Assembly (NCBI RefSeq): GCF_000003815.2
Contig: NC_049984.1
Span: 26,468,656-26,532,655, forward strand
Origin: Branchiostoma floridae
Lineage: Eukaryota; Chordata; Leptocardii; Amphioxiformes; Branchiostomatidae
DNA length: 64,000 nucleotides
Direction: 5' to 3'
How positions within the stretch are numbered: position 1 is the first letter of the stretch; each line of letters opens with the position of its first letter. Position numbers and translations under genes: made by a program. Shown one piece after another: positions 20,770 to 32,296 of this stretch. Under the pieces are notes generated by a model. It worked only from the letters and a program-made list of their open reading frames with translations, was not told the origin of the DNA and did no database searches.

Positions 20770-22150
20770 CGTTCTCAGTTGTTATAAATCCTGGTGGCCA
20801 AAGTCAGATTCAAAGATCTGTAAACAAAGTGTAAACACTCGGGATTAAATTTGATGACAAATATGCAAACTTTATTACTTTGTGATGTCAACAATCGGAA
20901 AGTTTAACGGGAAAAGAAAAAAAGCATATATAACTTTGTCTGTTCCTTTGGTATGGATGTGACTTGGGGCTCGTTCTTCAAAAAGTTGGGTAGGATGGTC
21001 CAGTCTTTGTGTCGGTTTGAGTGCATTCTGTAGGACTGGGGAACAGATCTCCCATCAGGCCCTAGTTAGAGTAGGAAGGCTCGAGGCTCGGTGTGGTTGT
21101 GGTATCCACAAAGATATCCATCCATCCAGAAATATTCACAAAACTGCAATTTATTGCTGTTGTGTCTGTCACCTTTCCTATCTCCTCAAACATTTCCATT
21201 AAATGTTGGTAGTACTTTTTTTACAACTTTATTAACATTCACTACCAGTGTAGAGACAGTTCAATATAAAGTTTACAAACATAGTAATACCTAAAAAGTA
21301 AATATCATCAAGTTCTGTTCATGAGGTTACAAAGATTGTTGTCTATTTCTAATTATGTTATTTAGCCTGTTTCTAAAATACACAAAATTTGGTTGGACGT
21401 TTTTAACAAAACAGATATGATTGAATGATATGATTTGGAAATTGGGGTTGGGAAATGCCATGTCGCATGTCACAATGAGAAGTGTTTTCAGAGTTGAGAC
21501 ATATTTACTGGTAAGGTGCACATTTAACTTAAAGTAAAGACTTTAGAGTTAGAGCTGCAATCTCTTCTCTGTACTAGTGGGAAGTAATTTATAGTGATTA
21601 GCAGATAAATTCAACCTGTATTCCATTCTATCATCCCATTAATCATTTCCTTCCAAATGGCTAATTTTAGCTACTGCCAATGTATGACCTATAAGCTGTT
21701 TGCCTAAACACAGGCGTAGTTATCTTGACCCCAAAATTTCACCACACATCCAAGATGACGAACCTTCGAATTCCCGCAACTCTGCTAGGTTGACCGAGAA
21801 TTCAAGTTCTCAGCCTAGTATTTATCATAGCAGATCAACGTTTAAGTGATTTTACGATTGATTTTTACGCATACATACGTAAACCGCCGATCTTCTGCTG
21901 CTTTGGAGTAGGGATAGGGTTGTATACGCTGTACCGCCATGTTTACCGTTGCTGAGAATGCAAAATTAAAAGTAAAAGTAGAATTAGTAAAACTGAGAAA
22001 TCATCTTTTTTCGGACCTCATTTTAAGTAGTTTTATGTGGTATGATGTTTGCTAGGGCATTATATTCCGTCATAGAACTGTCGTAACTTTGGATTTTATT
22101 GCACGTGAAACTTGCGTAATGACAACGTTTTAAAAACTGGAAAATGCATA
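20770..22150. other. Gene-free stretch
   Basis: AT-rich sequence with only short open frames and no recognisable domain. Confidence 0.45.
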
Positions 22151-22159
22151 ATCCAGTAG

Positions 22160-22700
22160 GTAACGTTAGAATCAGTCACAATTCTAGGAAACGGAAAGAC
22201 TGTTCACTCAAAACATATATGTCTTTGAAGTGCCATTACTTGCCATGACGTTTAGTTAAAGGATGCAATCGAAACATTTATTTTCTTGAAGTCTTTATTA
22301 GTCATGGCCGGCGTTACGTTAACCTATAGGATGGTCAGGACGTCCTTCTCCGACCGAGGTCGCTCTCGAACCCAGCTCTCAGCACCTCCACAGCTGTCTC
22401 CCTGCTCCTCACCTGCAGGTGCAGCTTACAAGGGACCACGGCTCCACCACCTTTGTTTGCAGCTTGGTACCATGGAGGGCAGGACTTCTGAGCTGTATAT
22501 TTACAGTTCCTTCGGATTCTTCTCTTGGTTTCCATCCTCTCGCCTCTTTTCTTCTTTCCTGTCGCTCTCCATTTTTTGCAATCGTTGGTCCATTCGCTGG
22601 AAACTCTCTGCCATCTCTTTCGCGAACGGCCTGCTGCTGCTGCAGCTTGTTAAGGAATGCGTTCTGTTGATCACTGCTGATAATGTTAAATGAAATATGC
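22160..22700 (-). pseudogene. 3'-terminal exon of a SANT-like gene, and transposon 3'-end copy B
   Basis: On minus, the exon follows a usable acceptor (AACATTATCAG, about 22663-22673). It encodes a Gln- and charge-rich coiled-coil-like region (NAFLNKLQQQQAVRERDGRE, KNGERQERRKEARGWKPREE), then the LHGTKLQTKVVE and TAVEVLRAGFESD tail shared with 15.5 kb. A frame break inside the tail separates the two. An AATAAA signal follows (about 22294). Copies of the same end at two loci on the same strand argue for a mobile element rather than a host gene. Confidence 0.55.
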
Positions 22701-23520
22701 ATATTTAGAAAATGCACTTACAAGTTCGATAATGCAAGAATGAATGGTTAATCTTTTTATCATCAGGCCATGTTGATTTGATTATATGGATGATATAGTT
22801 TAGTACTATATACATAGTAATGCATCACAGGAGATATCCAACAAACGTGTAATGATAAAATAAAGTGAACCTCTGACTATTTTCGCTGTCTCTTGACTTG
22901 GAATGGAAGAGCAAAAGTAAACTTAGGCTAGCGAAAGTTAGATGTAAGACAGGTCACTGATGTAAAATCGTGGCGATCAATTGCCGGCCATTTGCCTTTT
23001 TCAACAACTACAATTGATACTCCAAATCCATGTTGACCTGAAGGGTAGTTAAGTACTTGGGAGCAGATATCAACTCAACAGATACAATCTCTCTCTTCCA
23101 TTGGACACTACTGACTTGATGTATTTTTTTTTTCAACTGGAATATTTTCAACTGATTTGTTTCCACACTCCATCTAACTATGCATCAACTTTGATTGCAT
23201 TGTTTGTACTATTGTCGGCAATTCATGTCGGCAAGATCAGATAATTGTAACGGTTCACTATAAGCAAGCAACATTAAACATGAGTGTAAAATCTTATCTC
23301 ATGGTGATTCCTAGGTAAATTAGGCTTCGCTGCCCGTGGTGTCACTCTACTGGAAATATTGGCCATGATAAGAAAAGTATAACGGTGTACACAAGACATT
23401 GGGTCTGAATCAGTTGTTTAGACAGACCACATTAGAACCACACATTTTCTACTTTTCTCCGATTTCTTCCAAGCAAATTTTACGGCCTATCTGCGCATAG
23501 TTCACCTCTGTGTTATTGAG
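22701..23520. other. Intron-like sequence of the minus-strand gene
   Basis: No coding signal is seen. The region lies between the exon at 23.5 kb and the terminal exon at 22.7 kb. Confidence 0.35.
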
Positions 23521-23641
23521 CTACTTGGACGCGATTTCCGCCCATCTTGTCTTGTCATTTCTTAATATGAGTGGCAACTCGAAGTCCCTTTTGGAGATCT
23601 TCTCTTTCAAGAGCAGGGTGTAGAAGTCTGTCTTGCAGCCA
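23500..23641 (-). pseudogene. SANT/Myb-like exon
   Basis: The exon starts after acceptor TTGTTTACAG and reads DGCKTDFYTLLLKEKISKRD, then LILRNDKTRWAEIASK, a stop codon, and LNNTEVNYAQIGRK. The pattern (acidic-aromatic helix, RNDKTRWAEIA, then a helix with QIGRK) resembles Myb/SANT-like DNA-binding domains found in DNA transposon accessory proteins. The splice phase agrees with the upstream exon: the final G of CGAG plus AT completes the codon for Asp. One TAG interrupts the domain. Confidence 0.5.
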
Positions 23642-23828
23642 TCTGTAAACAAGTACATATGTAAATATGGATCGGTAGACAAATTTACGGTGTATTAGTT
23701 TTATCATCTTCTCGAAATGTTTACATACTGTGTTATTTAAAAAAAATTCTGCCTGTGTTTCGAACCACGCCCCAAGCAAAATCACTATTCTGACTCTTTG
23801 AAAATATAAATTTACACCTACCTCGAGT

Positions 23829-24277
23829 TTTGGCAAATGTAAGAGTCATCACGGCGCTGGCGATGATATGCCCCTCCTTTACGACCCAAACTTCTTCGCT
23901 GGATGGGGAGATCGGGGAAAACAGGTGAGAATAAGAATGGGAGTCAGGTTCTGGCGACGATGAGAGAGATTGGGCAGATGGCGGGGAGGTGGATGGGGAA
24001 ATCAGAGAAAACAGGTCTGATTCTGGCGACGATGAGAGAGATCGGGCAGATGGCGGGGAGGTGGATGGGGAAATCGGGGAAAACAGATAAGAATAATAAT
24101 GGGAGTCAGGAGAAGAAGGCGAATAGATAGGTGTAGACGACTAGGACGCAGGTGAAGGCAGGGGGGAGTCAGAGTCGAAATCAGAGGTGAGGAGAGGTGA
24201 GGGCGGTCGGGAAACCGGTACGAAGTCAGCTGTAGAAGTAGTCGGAGAAAATGGCGGTTGTGTAGAGTCGGAAGACA
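23829..24277 (-). pseudogene. First exon, Ser/Pro-rich N-terminus
   Basis: Read on minus from an ATG at about 24277, the exon begins MSSDSTQPPFSPTTSTADFV and is rich in Ser, Pro and acidic residues. It contains duplicated SPISPSTSPPSARSLSSSPE-type segments (about 66-bp direct repeat, 23943-24085) and ends EEVWVVKEGHIIASAVMTLT, then KTRG at a GAG/GTAGGT donor (about 23828). One TAG lies near residue 48. It joins in phase to the SANT-like exon. The Ser/Pro-rich tail looks disordered. Confidence 0.5.
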
Positions 24278-24279
24278 TG

Positions 24280-25780
24280 ATCGAAAAATAACTGGTTAAG
24301 AATAAACGGTTAAGAATGAACGGCTCACCTGGTGACTAAACGCGCAAGGAGGGGGAAAACGCGTGAAAAAGTATGAAATTCGTAGTAAGATTTCGATTCA
24401 AGAAAGTTCAAAATTCGCAGCATTAGTATTAAAGTTAAAAGTAGAATTTCGATGGTGTCGCAGGCAGTTGTCCCACGGATGTTTTCAAAGAAACGTAACA
24501 ACGGATAGTTATTTATTGTCAAAATCAGAATATTTGAAACGAATTGTCATAAGGCTGACAGGCGACCGTACGACAACAATAGGGCAGGGAGGGATACGGG
24601 AAGACAGAAGTTTGAGAAGAAGAATTTTCATCATCGCGCTTAAGCCAACGAAAAGAAAACGTGGTTCTCTCACAACCAGTGGGTAAGGACAATGCCGGGA
24701 ACGGCAAGAGGTCCGCCCAGCAACGACAAAAAAAAAAAAAAAAATAGCGTGTGGAGGAACGTGGGGGTCGAAAGTAAATGGAACAGCCGATGAAGTTGTT
24801 TACTGGGAAGGGGCCGAAATGTGCTAGAAATGACGCCCTAGGGACGCGGTGGTATGTGCGGTAGGACAGTGGTTAGGATTTGGCTTACTCTATTTCTCTC
24901 AACTCTCACCATAAACCATGGGCAATAGGCCTCGGAATTGTTGTTGTTTTGCAACAAAGAGGAAATACAGTACAGTGGTGCCAAAATCAACGAAACTGGC
25001 ACTCGATCCAATTCAAAGGCACCGATCCACCAGATAATGGCACCCCGCTGCGCTCATAAACGGCCCCCGTCAGCCCTTCCGGTCATCCTTAGAGCAGAGC
25101 TAACCCTCCTTACTGGAAAAATCACTGGGTAGGAAACGGACGTCCCAGATGTGCGTTACCAGTTGCCATGTTTTCAACCGGACTTATGGTACAGCGGGGC
25201 TGTTTCAGCGTATAGTCAGGTATTTTGAAACTATGTGACAACTATGAGAGTTTCTACATGCTAACAAAATCCACGCTGCACTGCAAGTACAGTTTGATCG
25301 GGGGGAACAGAACCATTTTCATTGTTTCTGTAGGGGTTTGCGAGGCCGATCCTGAAGTAAAGTCTGACTGTATACGGAAAACGGAATAATTTCTCGTGCA
25401 ACACATGCAAGCCGAAGGGAATGGCAAAATACCATGCGTATGTACATTTTGTATCGTTCTACGAGAACAGTGTTTTTGATGAATATACAACTGCTTTTTG
25501 GCTAGTGTATAGCAAGCATTTTGGTAAAGAAACCGCCGATACGCGTTTTGTATGATGCGTTGTTTATTTTTGGGTGCTGTGTGTGCTGGTAACGCAGAGC
25601 CCCGGAAATCGGACAAATTTCGACAACACAAAATGCCGTATATTTTTCTTTTGAAAAAGGGTATTATGCCCGCCATGTACTTCAGATTAAATGTGAATGT
25701 TCCACCGATGATAAATCTTTTCAATAAAGCCCTCTACATGACGAAAATTCGCAGAAAATGACGATGTTTGAAAGGCCTTT
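24280..25780. other. Gene-free stretch
   Basis: A 19-A run lies at 24727-24744. Open frames at 24363-24686 and 25254-25724 show no motif. Confidence 0.45.
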
Positions 25781-25795
25781 CCTACCTATCGCTCG

Positions 25796-25905
25796 CTCCG
25801 CTAGCTGGTCGCCTTCGGCGACCTTCTAGTGCTGGTCGCCTTCGGCGACCTTCGGGTGCCTTCGCTCGGAACTCGCCGACGTTCGGCACCCGCTCGGGTT
25901 ATCCC
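25796..25905. repeat. Short palindromic repeats (GGTCGCCTTCGGCGACC)
   Basis: GGTCGCCTTCGGCGACC occurs twice (about 25806 and 25833), followed by related hairpin-like segments (TCGGAACTCGCCGACGTTCGG). Each is a 7-bp stem with a TTC loop. Probably a tail or spacer of the element that follows. Confidence 0.75.
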
Positions 25906-25984
25906 GAGTACATGTACTTCCTTTAGAGCTAGCCACACTCGTAACATCATCCAGGCAGTATAAAAGCATGGGGGATCCGACAAC

Positions 25985-26340
25985 AATTCCTTGGCCTACC
26001 GCCTATGCATAAACCAAGGCTCAAACAAGATGAGGTGTCAAGTTTACATTCCTTTTATTCGGACTCTGTACGGCTCACAACATTGTTCAAAGATCAAGGG
26101 ACAGATACAAGGCATACACTGAGATATCAATGCATCAAATACAACGCCATTCGCATGTCAAACCTAACTTACACTATCAGGGACCCTCCCAAAATAGAGG
26201 CGAATTTGGAACACAACAGCGCTCGTCATAATATAGGAACCATCAAATCTTACCGGGAAATCAGTTGCTTGGATGCTGTAGGAAAATCTGTCCGAGGCGG
26301 ACGGACCGCGAAACATTTAGGTTACTTTGAAAACTAAGGA
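25985..26340 (-). repeat. Interspersed repeat, copy A (paired with 51.3-51.6 kb)
   Basis: ACCAAGGCTCA, then CATTCCTTTTATTC, GTACGGCTCACAACA and CAGGGACCCTCCCAAAA recur in the same order at 51345-51535. The motif CCTTTTATTC read on minus is GAATAAAAGG, a polyadenylation signal, so this is probably the 3' end or LTR of a minus-strand element. Confidence 0.6.
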
Positions 26341-26533
26341 TGAGCCAAGGTGTCGCCGTCGAGGGAACGCGGTCGGGCCGCCCGCCCGAAGCGAAGCCCG
26401 GAGCCGAAGCAGTCGGCATGACAAATTAAGGAGGCAACATGTGCCTCTTCTCATGTGTCTACAGTAACTGTACCTCCCACAGCTGTCAGCTCTGTACAGG
26501 CCTTTTCTGGTGGGTTTGACATCTGTATGTCCT

Positions 26534-26775
26534 GACAAATGAACCATATAATTTGGGAAACATGGGTTACACAAGGGGTACACACGTTCTAAACACAGTC
26601 ATGTTTTTTCTACAGTCATGAAAATGGTATTTTACGCAAGGTCATTTTTTTTAACAAATGAACCATATTATTGGGAAAACATGAATTACACAAGGGGTAC
26701 ACAAGTTCTAAGCACAGTCATTTCTACAGCCATGGACAGGGCACTAGTATTTTATGCAAGGGCATTTTTGTAACT
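26534..26775. repeat. Two-copy tandem repeat, about 120-bp unit
   Basis: ACAAATGAACCATAT begins copies at 26534 and 26654; both continue with TACACAAGGGGTACACA and ACAGTCAT and end in GCAAGG-CATTTTT. Confidence 0.9.
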
Positions 26776-28255
26776 TTTCAGTAATTGGTGATAATTCTAG
26801 ACTAGACACTAGGCTGATGAGGAGAGGGATCTATGTCCCATAGGGGGTGACCCAGACACAACAGGTCGTGTAAGTTGTTTGGAGTCAGGAGCAATGACTT
26901 GCTTGGAATACAAACAGTACTATGTACAGTTACCCAAATGTCCTATGTTGCCTACTACATGAAGGCACATAATCATTTATCATTTGATACTATTATGGAT
27001 TACTGGCTATTGCCATTGAAAAACATCTTCAGTTTTTCTTAAAGGCGCAAGTCCTCACTTTGTGTGAGGGGGGGGGGGGGGAGGGTAGACCCCTTCTTTG
27101 TCCAAGACAACATTGATGTCGAGGACAAATTTGGGCTTCACCTTCTCTGGCTTCCCATAGTTCACTAGTTTGTTAAGTTTGGACTTGAAAATGTTTGGAC
27201 CTGAAATGACAAAACTTTTGTTGTCACCAAGACAATGAAAGCCAAAAAAAAAAGCATTGGGTTCTTTGCGCTTGAATTGCGTGTATTATTGAACTACAGT
27301 CAAACCTGCCCAAGACGACTACCCGGGGGACCGGGCAAAAGAAAATAGGGCCGCGCGATATGAGGTCACAATAACTCCCAACAACCCCTACTTGTAAGAA
27401 TATAAGGGACACTTATGGTTTTCATCTTTTTTTTTGCAGGAGGAGCACCCTTTGGGTTGTTTACTAAAACAGGAATAATATTTTTAATGTTGCTAAACAG
27501 TTCCTAAACGGGAGTAGATCAAAGTATGTACCCTCCAAAAATCATACGTTTCTAATGCTGGGAATAGGTCCTCGGTTTGCTTTTTTGTCAAAAAAATATG
27601 CATTATATTATATTAGAATTTATAATAAATGTATAATACTTAACATCATAACATTATACTTTTTACAACCATAATGCTCTGTTTTACCTCTCTGCCGAGT
27701 TTGAACCGTTTTTTACCATCTATGGCTTACTTAGTTATGGCAGTTTTTAGACAAGGTCTTGAAGACACTGTACAGACTCATATTTTGGTCAATATTTTCA
27801 CCAAACATTGACCAATTTTCAAAATTCTTTTTGTGACATGTTTCTTGTTGTGTAAGGTGTTGGGAAATGAATATCTAACATAGATATATATATAGGTTGT
27901 GTACCTTTTGCTATCAATTGATAACATGTCAAGAAAAAAAATGGTTACACATGATAGTGAAATAGGCGTAACTTTTGTTTTCTTATGATGTACTTGTAAT
28001 GTCCGCCTAGTTAAGAAAGTATTATTGTTGTTTTCTGCTAATGTTAACCGTTGCAGGTAGAATTACGCAGGTCATGAGGGTATTTTTTGAAGTAGGTTTG
28101 TCTGTAAAGCTGTTTTGGATTGATGGTACTATAGAAGACGCAAGTTCAATAACTGTTATAGCACAAGAAATTGTATGTGGTACATTGTGAAGGTCGTTGT
28201 TATTTAGCACGCTTTGTGAGAATACACTTATTTATTTATTTATTTATTTATTTCA
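26776..28255. other. Gene-free stretch with a G-run
   Basis: A 14-base G-rich run lies at 27067-27081. Near 27295-27345, ACAGTCAAACCTGCCCAAGA resembles the terminus of a dispersed repeat common in marine invertebrates, recognised by style only. No gene seen. Confidence 0.45.
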
Positions 28256-28355
28256 NNNNNNNNNNNNNNNNNNNNNNNNNNNNNNNNNNNNNNNNNNNNN
28301 NNNNNNNNNNNNNNNNNNNNNNNNNNNNNNNNNNNNNNNNNNNNNNNNNNNNNNN
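28256..28355. other. Assembly gap (100 N)
   Basis: This is a run of exactly 100 N, a scaffold join of unknown size. It is preceded by a (TTTA)n microsatellite at 28230-28253. Confidence 0.99.
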
Positions 28356-28604
28356 GATTTATAACTTTTCTTCTCTGCCAGTGCTGGCCAACTCACTCGC
28401 TTTAATCAAGGAAATTTTTTTTTTGCAAATACATGCACATTGCACATACAAGCAACACATATACATAATTATTATTATAATAATGACAAATACAATCATT
28501 ATAATATAAATGACATTGTGATAATTTTGTCTAGCATCTTTAAATGTGCGTTGTTTACAACAGAGTGGGGCATAGATATTACCATTAGGCCTTTTATCAT
28601 TAAA

Positions 28605-28805
28605 GCTCGCCATTATCCGCGGGGTAACCTATATCCGTTGCTTTTAAAACATTGTATTTTAGGGTATCATATCTACGATCGCTGGTTTCAAATTGCAATA
28701 TTTTGATGATATTGCAATTTGAAACCACAGTCCGTAAACTCGATCCTCCTCAACATCCCGTCTTCTTAAACAACGGATATAGATTACCCCCGAATAAAGG
28801 TGAAC
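28605..28805. mobile_element. Palindromic MITE-like element with perfect central hairpin
   Basis: Bases 28684-28726 form a perfect 18-bp inverted repeat around a 7-base loop (GGTTTCAAATTGCAATAT and its complement). Outside it, GGGGTAACCTATATCCGTTG (28621-28640) is matched in inverse by CAACGGATATAGATTACCCC (28771-28790). The whole block is therefore a diverged palindrome with a well-kept core, as in fold-back or hairpin MITEs. Confidence 0.75.
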
Positions 28806-29059
28806 TAGCGATATGTATCAAGATGGGAAATATCTACAAAACCTACAATCCAAGATTTATGCTTGATTTCATCATAGGTCCATTATAGGAGGTGATGGGG
28901 TTCCCATTTGCGCATGGTTACAATGGCTATAATTCCAGGAAATGGCTATTCCGGGAAATGGATCTAATACCATTAAGATGGTATGGTTAAGGAAATGTGT
29001 TTCTGTGGGTATTATTCGTTTCTCATAGCTGGGTGTTTCCTTTCTCCAGCTCCAAGCAC

Positions 29060-29427
29060 CAGTTGTTGTTGTTGTTGTTGTCGTTGTTGTTGTTGCTACT
29101 AGTGGTGCTGTTGCTGTTGTTGTGCTGTTGTTGTTTTTGTCCATAAGGCCTATGTATAGCTTTATAGAACTGTAGTTATGTATTAGAGGGTGCCATGCTT
29201 TGTACCTTGTACAATTGTTGCGCAATAAAGCTATTACATAACACTTGTAATGCCTTCCCCCTTAGCTCGAGGCACCCCTTCCCCCATTTACACCCCTTCC
29301 GAAAGTCTAGTGCAACCCCAACTAAGATGTCCTTACCAGGATTTGAACTAGGGTCTCCTAGTTACCAACTGATTGGGACTGGAAGCTCAACTGTGAGACT
29401 GCCACCAGTTGAGCCACAAGGACATCC
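29060..29427 (-). mobile_element. tRNA-derived SINE with (CAA)n-type tail
   Basis: On the minus strand the head at 29427-29326 resembles a tRNA: GATGTCCTT at the start pairs with AAGGACATC at the end, an A-box-like TGGCTCAACTGG lies near the 5' end, and a B-box-like AGTTCAAATCC precedes the 3' arm. The body runs downstream to a (AAC)n-type microsatellite (plus strand GTT repeats, about 29065-29130). RNA polymerase III would transcribe such a unit. Family not identified. Confidence 0.65.
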
Positions 29428-29429
29428 AC

Positions 29430-30060
29430 TGAATGAGTAGTGTCACATATAGGCCTTCTAGTTCTACAATACAATAAGTTGAAAGAAAACGGTAGATATC
29501 TTGGCGTATACAGTTATCTGCGCACATGCAGTGTGCATGTGATGTTGCTTCCATGCCCATATCTTTTTTAACCGTACAACGGCCTAACCTTGGCATTGGC
29601 ATGAGAAAGGACGCTTAGACTTGGCGCTAAATGGAGAAATGCACTTATCTATAATTGAGTAATGTGAAATGCATGATAACAGGGCGTAAAAGGGCATTCT
29701 GGTCTTTTTGCCGGTTTCAGGTTGGGAAATTGCAAATGATTTCTTAGATCTGACAGTAGTTGACATGGACTTTTGACAATGATGAATTCATCTGACGTTG
29801 CCTTTTCTTGTAATCTTTACATTTCTCAGGCAACTTAACAACACAAAGTGATGCTGCAAGAAAGATGACTGTCACGGTATATTTAAAAATAGCATATATC
29901 ATAGTGAATGTGATTTGATAGGCGTACGTGCCAAGTTTCCCGTTTTCTTTTAACATACTGAAGAAAGTTTGTCTGTACTTAAAGCAAAAGGTGCTTCAAC
30001 CGGCCAAGTTGCCAAGCGGGTAGTATTTGCCTTGCGTTTTTTTTTTATTTCAACTTCCTC
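29430..30060. repeat. Dispersed duplicate, copy A (paired with 34.6-35.2 kb)
   Basis: Shared segments in order include GAAAGAAAACGGTAGA, CCTTGGCATTG, TGCACTTATCTATAATTGAG, GTGAAATGCAT, ACAGGGCGTAAAAG, TTAGATCTGACAGTAG, TTTTGACAATGATGAAT and GAAGAAAGTTTGT. The copies are in direct orientation about 5.2 kb apart and differ by many substitutions and small indels. There is no coding content. It is either an old segmental duplication or a transposon family. Confidence 0.85.
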
Positions 30061-30234
30061 ATCATACATGTATGTAAAAATGAGTTGGTAAAAAGTAACA
30101 GGCATAAGTCCTTTTCCTCGCTTCTGTCTAAAATAAAATGAAACTAGAGTTCCACGAACACATACCTTTGCCAAATAAACCAGGTTTGTTATGCAGAATG
30201 ACGTCTGTAGACAAATGCGATACTCATTTCATTT

Positions 30235-31405
30235 TCTTTATAATTATATGCTTGGAGTTGGTTTATAAAATTTTGGCATTGATTATGCAAATTAGATCCC
30301 AAGTTACAATCAATTGATATCAAATTGTAGCAAGCATTACTTAAGCTATTAGCATACCAAAAATCATGATGATCCTTTGATCCATTCTTGACTTATTCTC
30401 TTTCAAAGTCTTTAAATACACCTCTTACTCTCTTCCCTCTTTCTCGGTTACATATGTGACAACTTTCATTGATGAAAGTACTATAATGGAATACAGTGGA
30501 TTTATGAACATTTCCTAATCAATTATGCAAATTAGCTGTAAATTTGCATTATAAGTATAACATTATATAAGTCTTCACTTAGGCTATCTACATGCCAAAA
30601 ATCATGACGATCCGTCAACACGTTCATATTTTCTCATTAATTATGCAAATGAGATCATGATTTGCATGGTAAATATGAATTGACATTTCTCTCTTTCTCA
30701 GCTACATATGTGACAAGTTTTAAAGTCCTATCATGGAATGTAGTGAATTTATAAATATCCTCATTAATTATGTAAATTAGCTGTTGATTAGCATGATTGG
30801 TATCTCATTATGTAGGTCTTCACTTACGCTACCTACATACCAAAAAGCATGATGATCCGCCAAAATGTTCATATTTTCTCATTAATTATGCAAATGAGGC
30901 CATCATTTGCATAATTGATATCTATCAACATTTCTCTCATTCCCAGCTACATATGTGACAAGTTTGAAAGTCCTATCATGGAATGCAGTGGTTTTATAAA
31001 TTTTCCTAATTAATTATGCAAATTAGCTGTTGATTTGCATAATTAGTTTACCATTATGTAAGTCATCACTCATTCTATGTACATACCAAAAATCATGACG
31101 ATTCGTCAACACGTTGTAGAGTTATTCTCGTCCAAAGTTGGAAAGGAAACCGGCGCCTGCAGTTCCAAAAAAAGCTGCTAGGGGGCCCAAACTCCCAGCA
31201 CTTACTCTCTGCCTTGAGGGCTATCTACCACTTGAAAATCATGATCACAGCATGTCCAGAAGCAGGAGATATAAAAAATTGAGGTTATGCTGCAGTATCC
31301 TTAGCAAGCCGCTAGGGGGCCCATTATCGAATTTGACCTTCGTATTCCCGACCCCTACCCACATACCAAATATAATCGGGATACATCAAAGGCTTCTTGA
31401 GTTAT
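30235..31405. repeat. Octamer-rich tandem repeat, about 250-bp unit
   Basis: TTACATATGTGACAA or a close form marks units at about 30448, 30703 and 30947 (periods near 255 and 244). Each unit holds one or more ATTATGCAAAT and ATTTGCAT sites: five forward ATGCAAAT and four reverse copies are exact between 30285 and 31040. The array ends in GGGGGCCC-containing sequence and a CA microsatellite. It is repeat DNA with regular spacing of a POU-octamer-like motif. Confidence 0.85.
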
Positions 31406-31410
31406 GCTGT

Positions 31411-31445
31411 TAACACACACACACACAGACACACACACACAGACT
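31411..31445. repeat. CA microsatellite
   Basis: (AC)n with a few interruptions at the end of the octamer-rich repeat. Confidence 0.95.
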
Positions 31446-31449
31446 CACA

Positions 31450-31830
31450 AGCCTAAAACATAACCTTAGCCATTCTGGCAAAGGTAATTACATAGATAAA
31501 TCAACGTCGATGATATATATAAATACAAAATGATGTCACAAGGATGGTGTCTATGGAAGTATTACGACGCTGTTGGAGACTGATATGGACCAGTAGTGTG
31601 TTCCACATGAGAATGATTCTTTGAATGTAAGTGTTCTTTGTTCGTTGTTCTAAGTGTTCTTTGTTCGTTGGAAGTGGTGAACTTATTCATTTGCAGCTGA
31701 GCGGGAACTTAAAGGTACATGTGGGTACTTGATGAAATGGTCGATGTCAATATCATATAAGCCTAAGAATTGTCAAAAAGAACGGATAAGTCTAATGTTT
31801 TTCTACGGTATAAAAGTCAAACCCTTCCCG
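31450..31830. other. Unassigned stretch
   Basis: The direct repeat AAGTGTTCTTTGTTCGTTG occurs twice near 31629-31670. No gene seen. Confidence 0.5.
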
Positions 31831-31839
31831 CGCCTGATG

Positions 31840-32100
31840 GCGCATAGGGCGGCGCCCATCTCTATTTCCTTAGCCCTGGTCCACACACCGCAATCACTAC
31901 AGCAGGGGGCTAGTCCACTGGTAGTGGTGTGTGTTCAACTTCCATACTCTTTCCCGAATGCTGAGTGCTAAGCAGAGAAAGCAGCATGTACATATGTACC
32001 GTTTTTAAAGTCTTTGGTATGACTCGGCTGGGAATCAAAATCACGACCTACCGAATGCAAGGCAAACACTCTACCCACTAGGCCATTGCACCGGCACAGC
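31840..32100 (-). mobile_element. tRNA-derived SINE, copy 1 of 3
   Basis: On minus, GCCGGTGCAATGGCCTAGTG begins a tRNA-like head with GGGTAGAGTGTTTGCCTTGC and TTTTGATTCCC (B-box-like). The body has GTCATACCAAAGACTTTAAA, GGTACATATG..CATGCTGCTT, GAACACACACCACTACCAGT and CTAGCCCCCTGCTGTAGTGA. The same body is found in plus orientation at 33550 and 35280. Confidence 0.75.
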
Positions 32101-32174
32101 TCCGGTATGCCAAAGGTAAAAGGGAACAAGTCATTCATCTCTCCCTGTAATCAACTGACTGATGGTTGGTTGGT

Positions 32175-32296
32175 TGGTAGGTCATGGAAGATAGCAGAAT
32201 CCCTAAGATGCTACTGTATGGTCAACTGAAGCAAGGGCACCGCAATCGGGGTAGACCCTTTAAAAGATACCGGGACACACTGAAAGGAAACCTTAA
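32175..32296 (+). pseudogene. LINE ORF2 C-terminal fragment, upstream of the MITE
   Basis: The open frame reads EDSRIPKMLLYGQLKQGHRN then RGRPFKRYRDTLKGNL. This is a conserved C-terminal region of an RTE/jockey-like LINE polyprotein. The frame is interrupted at the TTAA of CTT-AAG (32293-32296), where a MITE is inserted, and resumes at 33242. The copy begins near 32175, so it is heavily 5' truncated. Confidence 0.78.

Noticed and set aside
25796-25905. Rho-type or attenuator hairpins
   Set aside because: Repeated short GC palindromes beside an interspersed repeat; no bacterial context.
29326-29427. Functional tRNA gene
   Set aside because: The tRNA-like fold is about 102 bases with an over-long middle and is followed by a SINE body and microsatellite tail.
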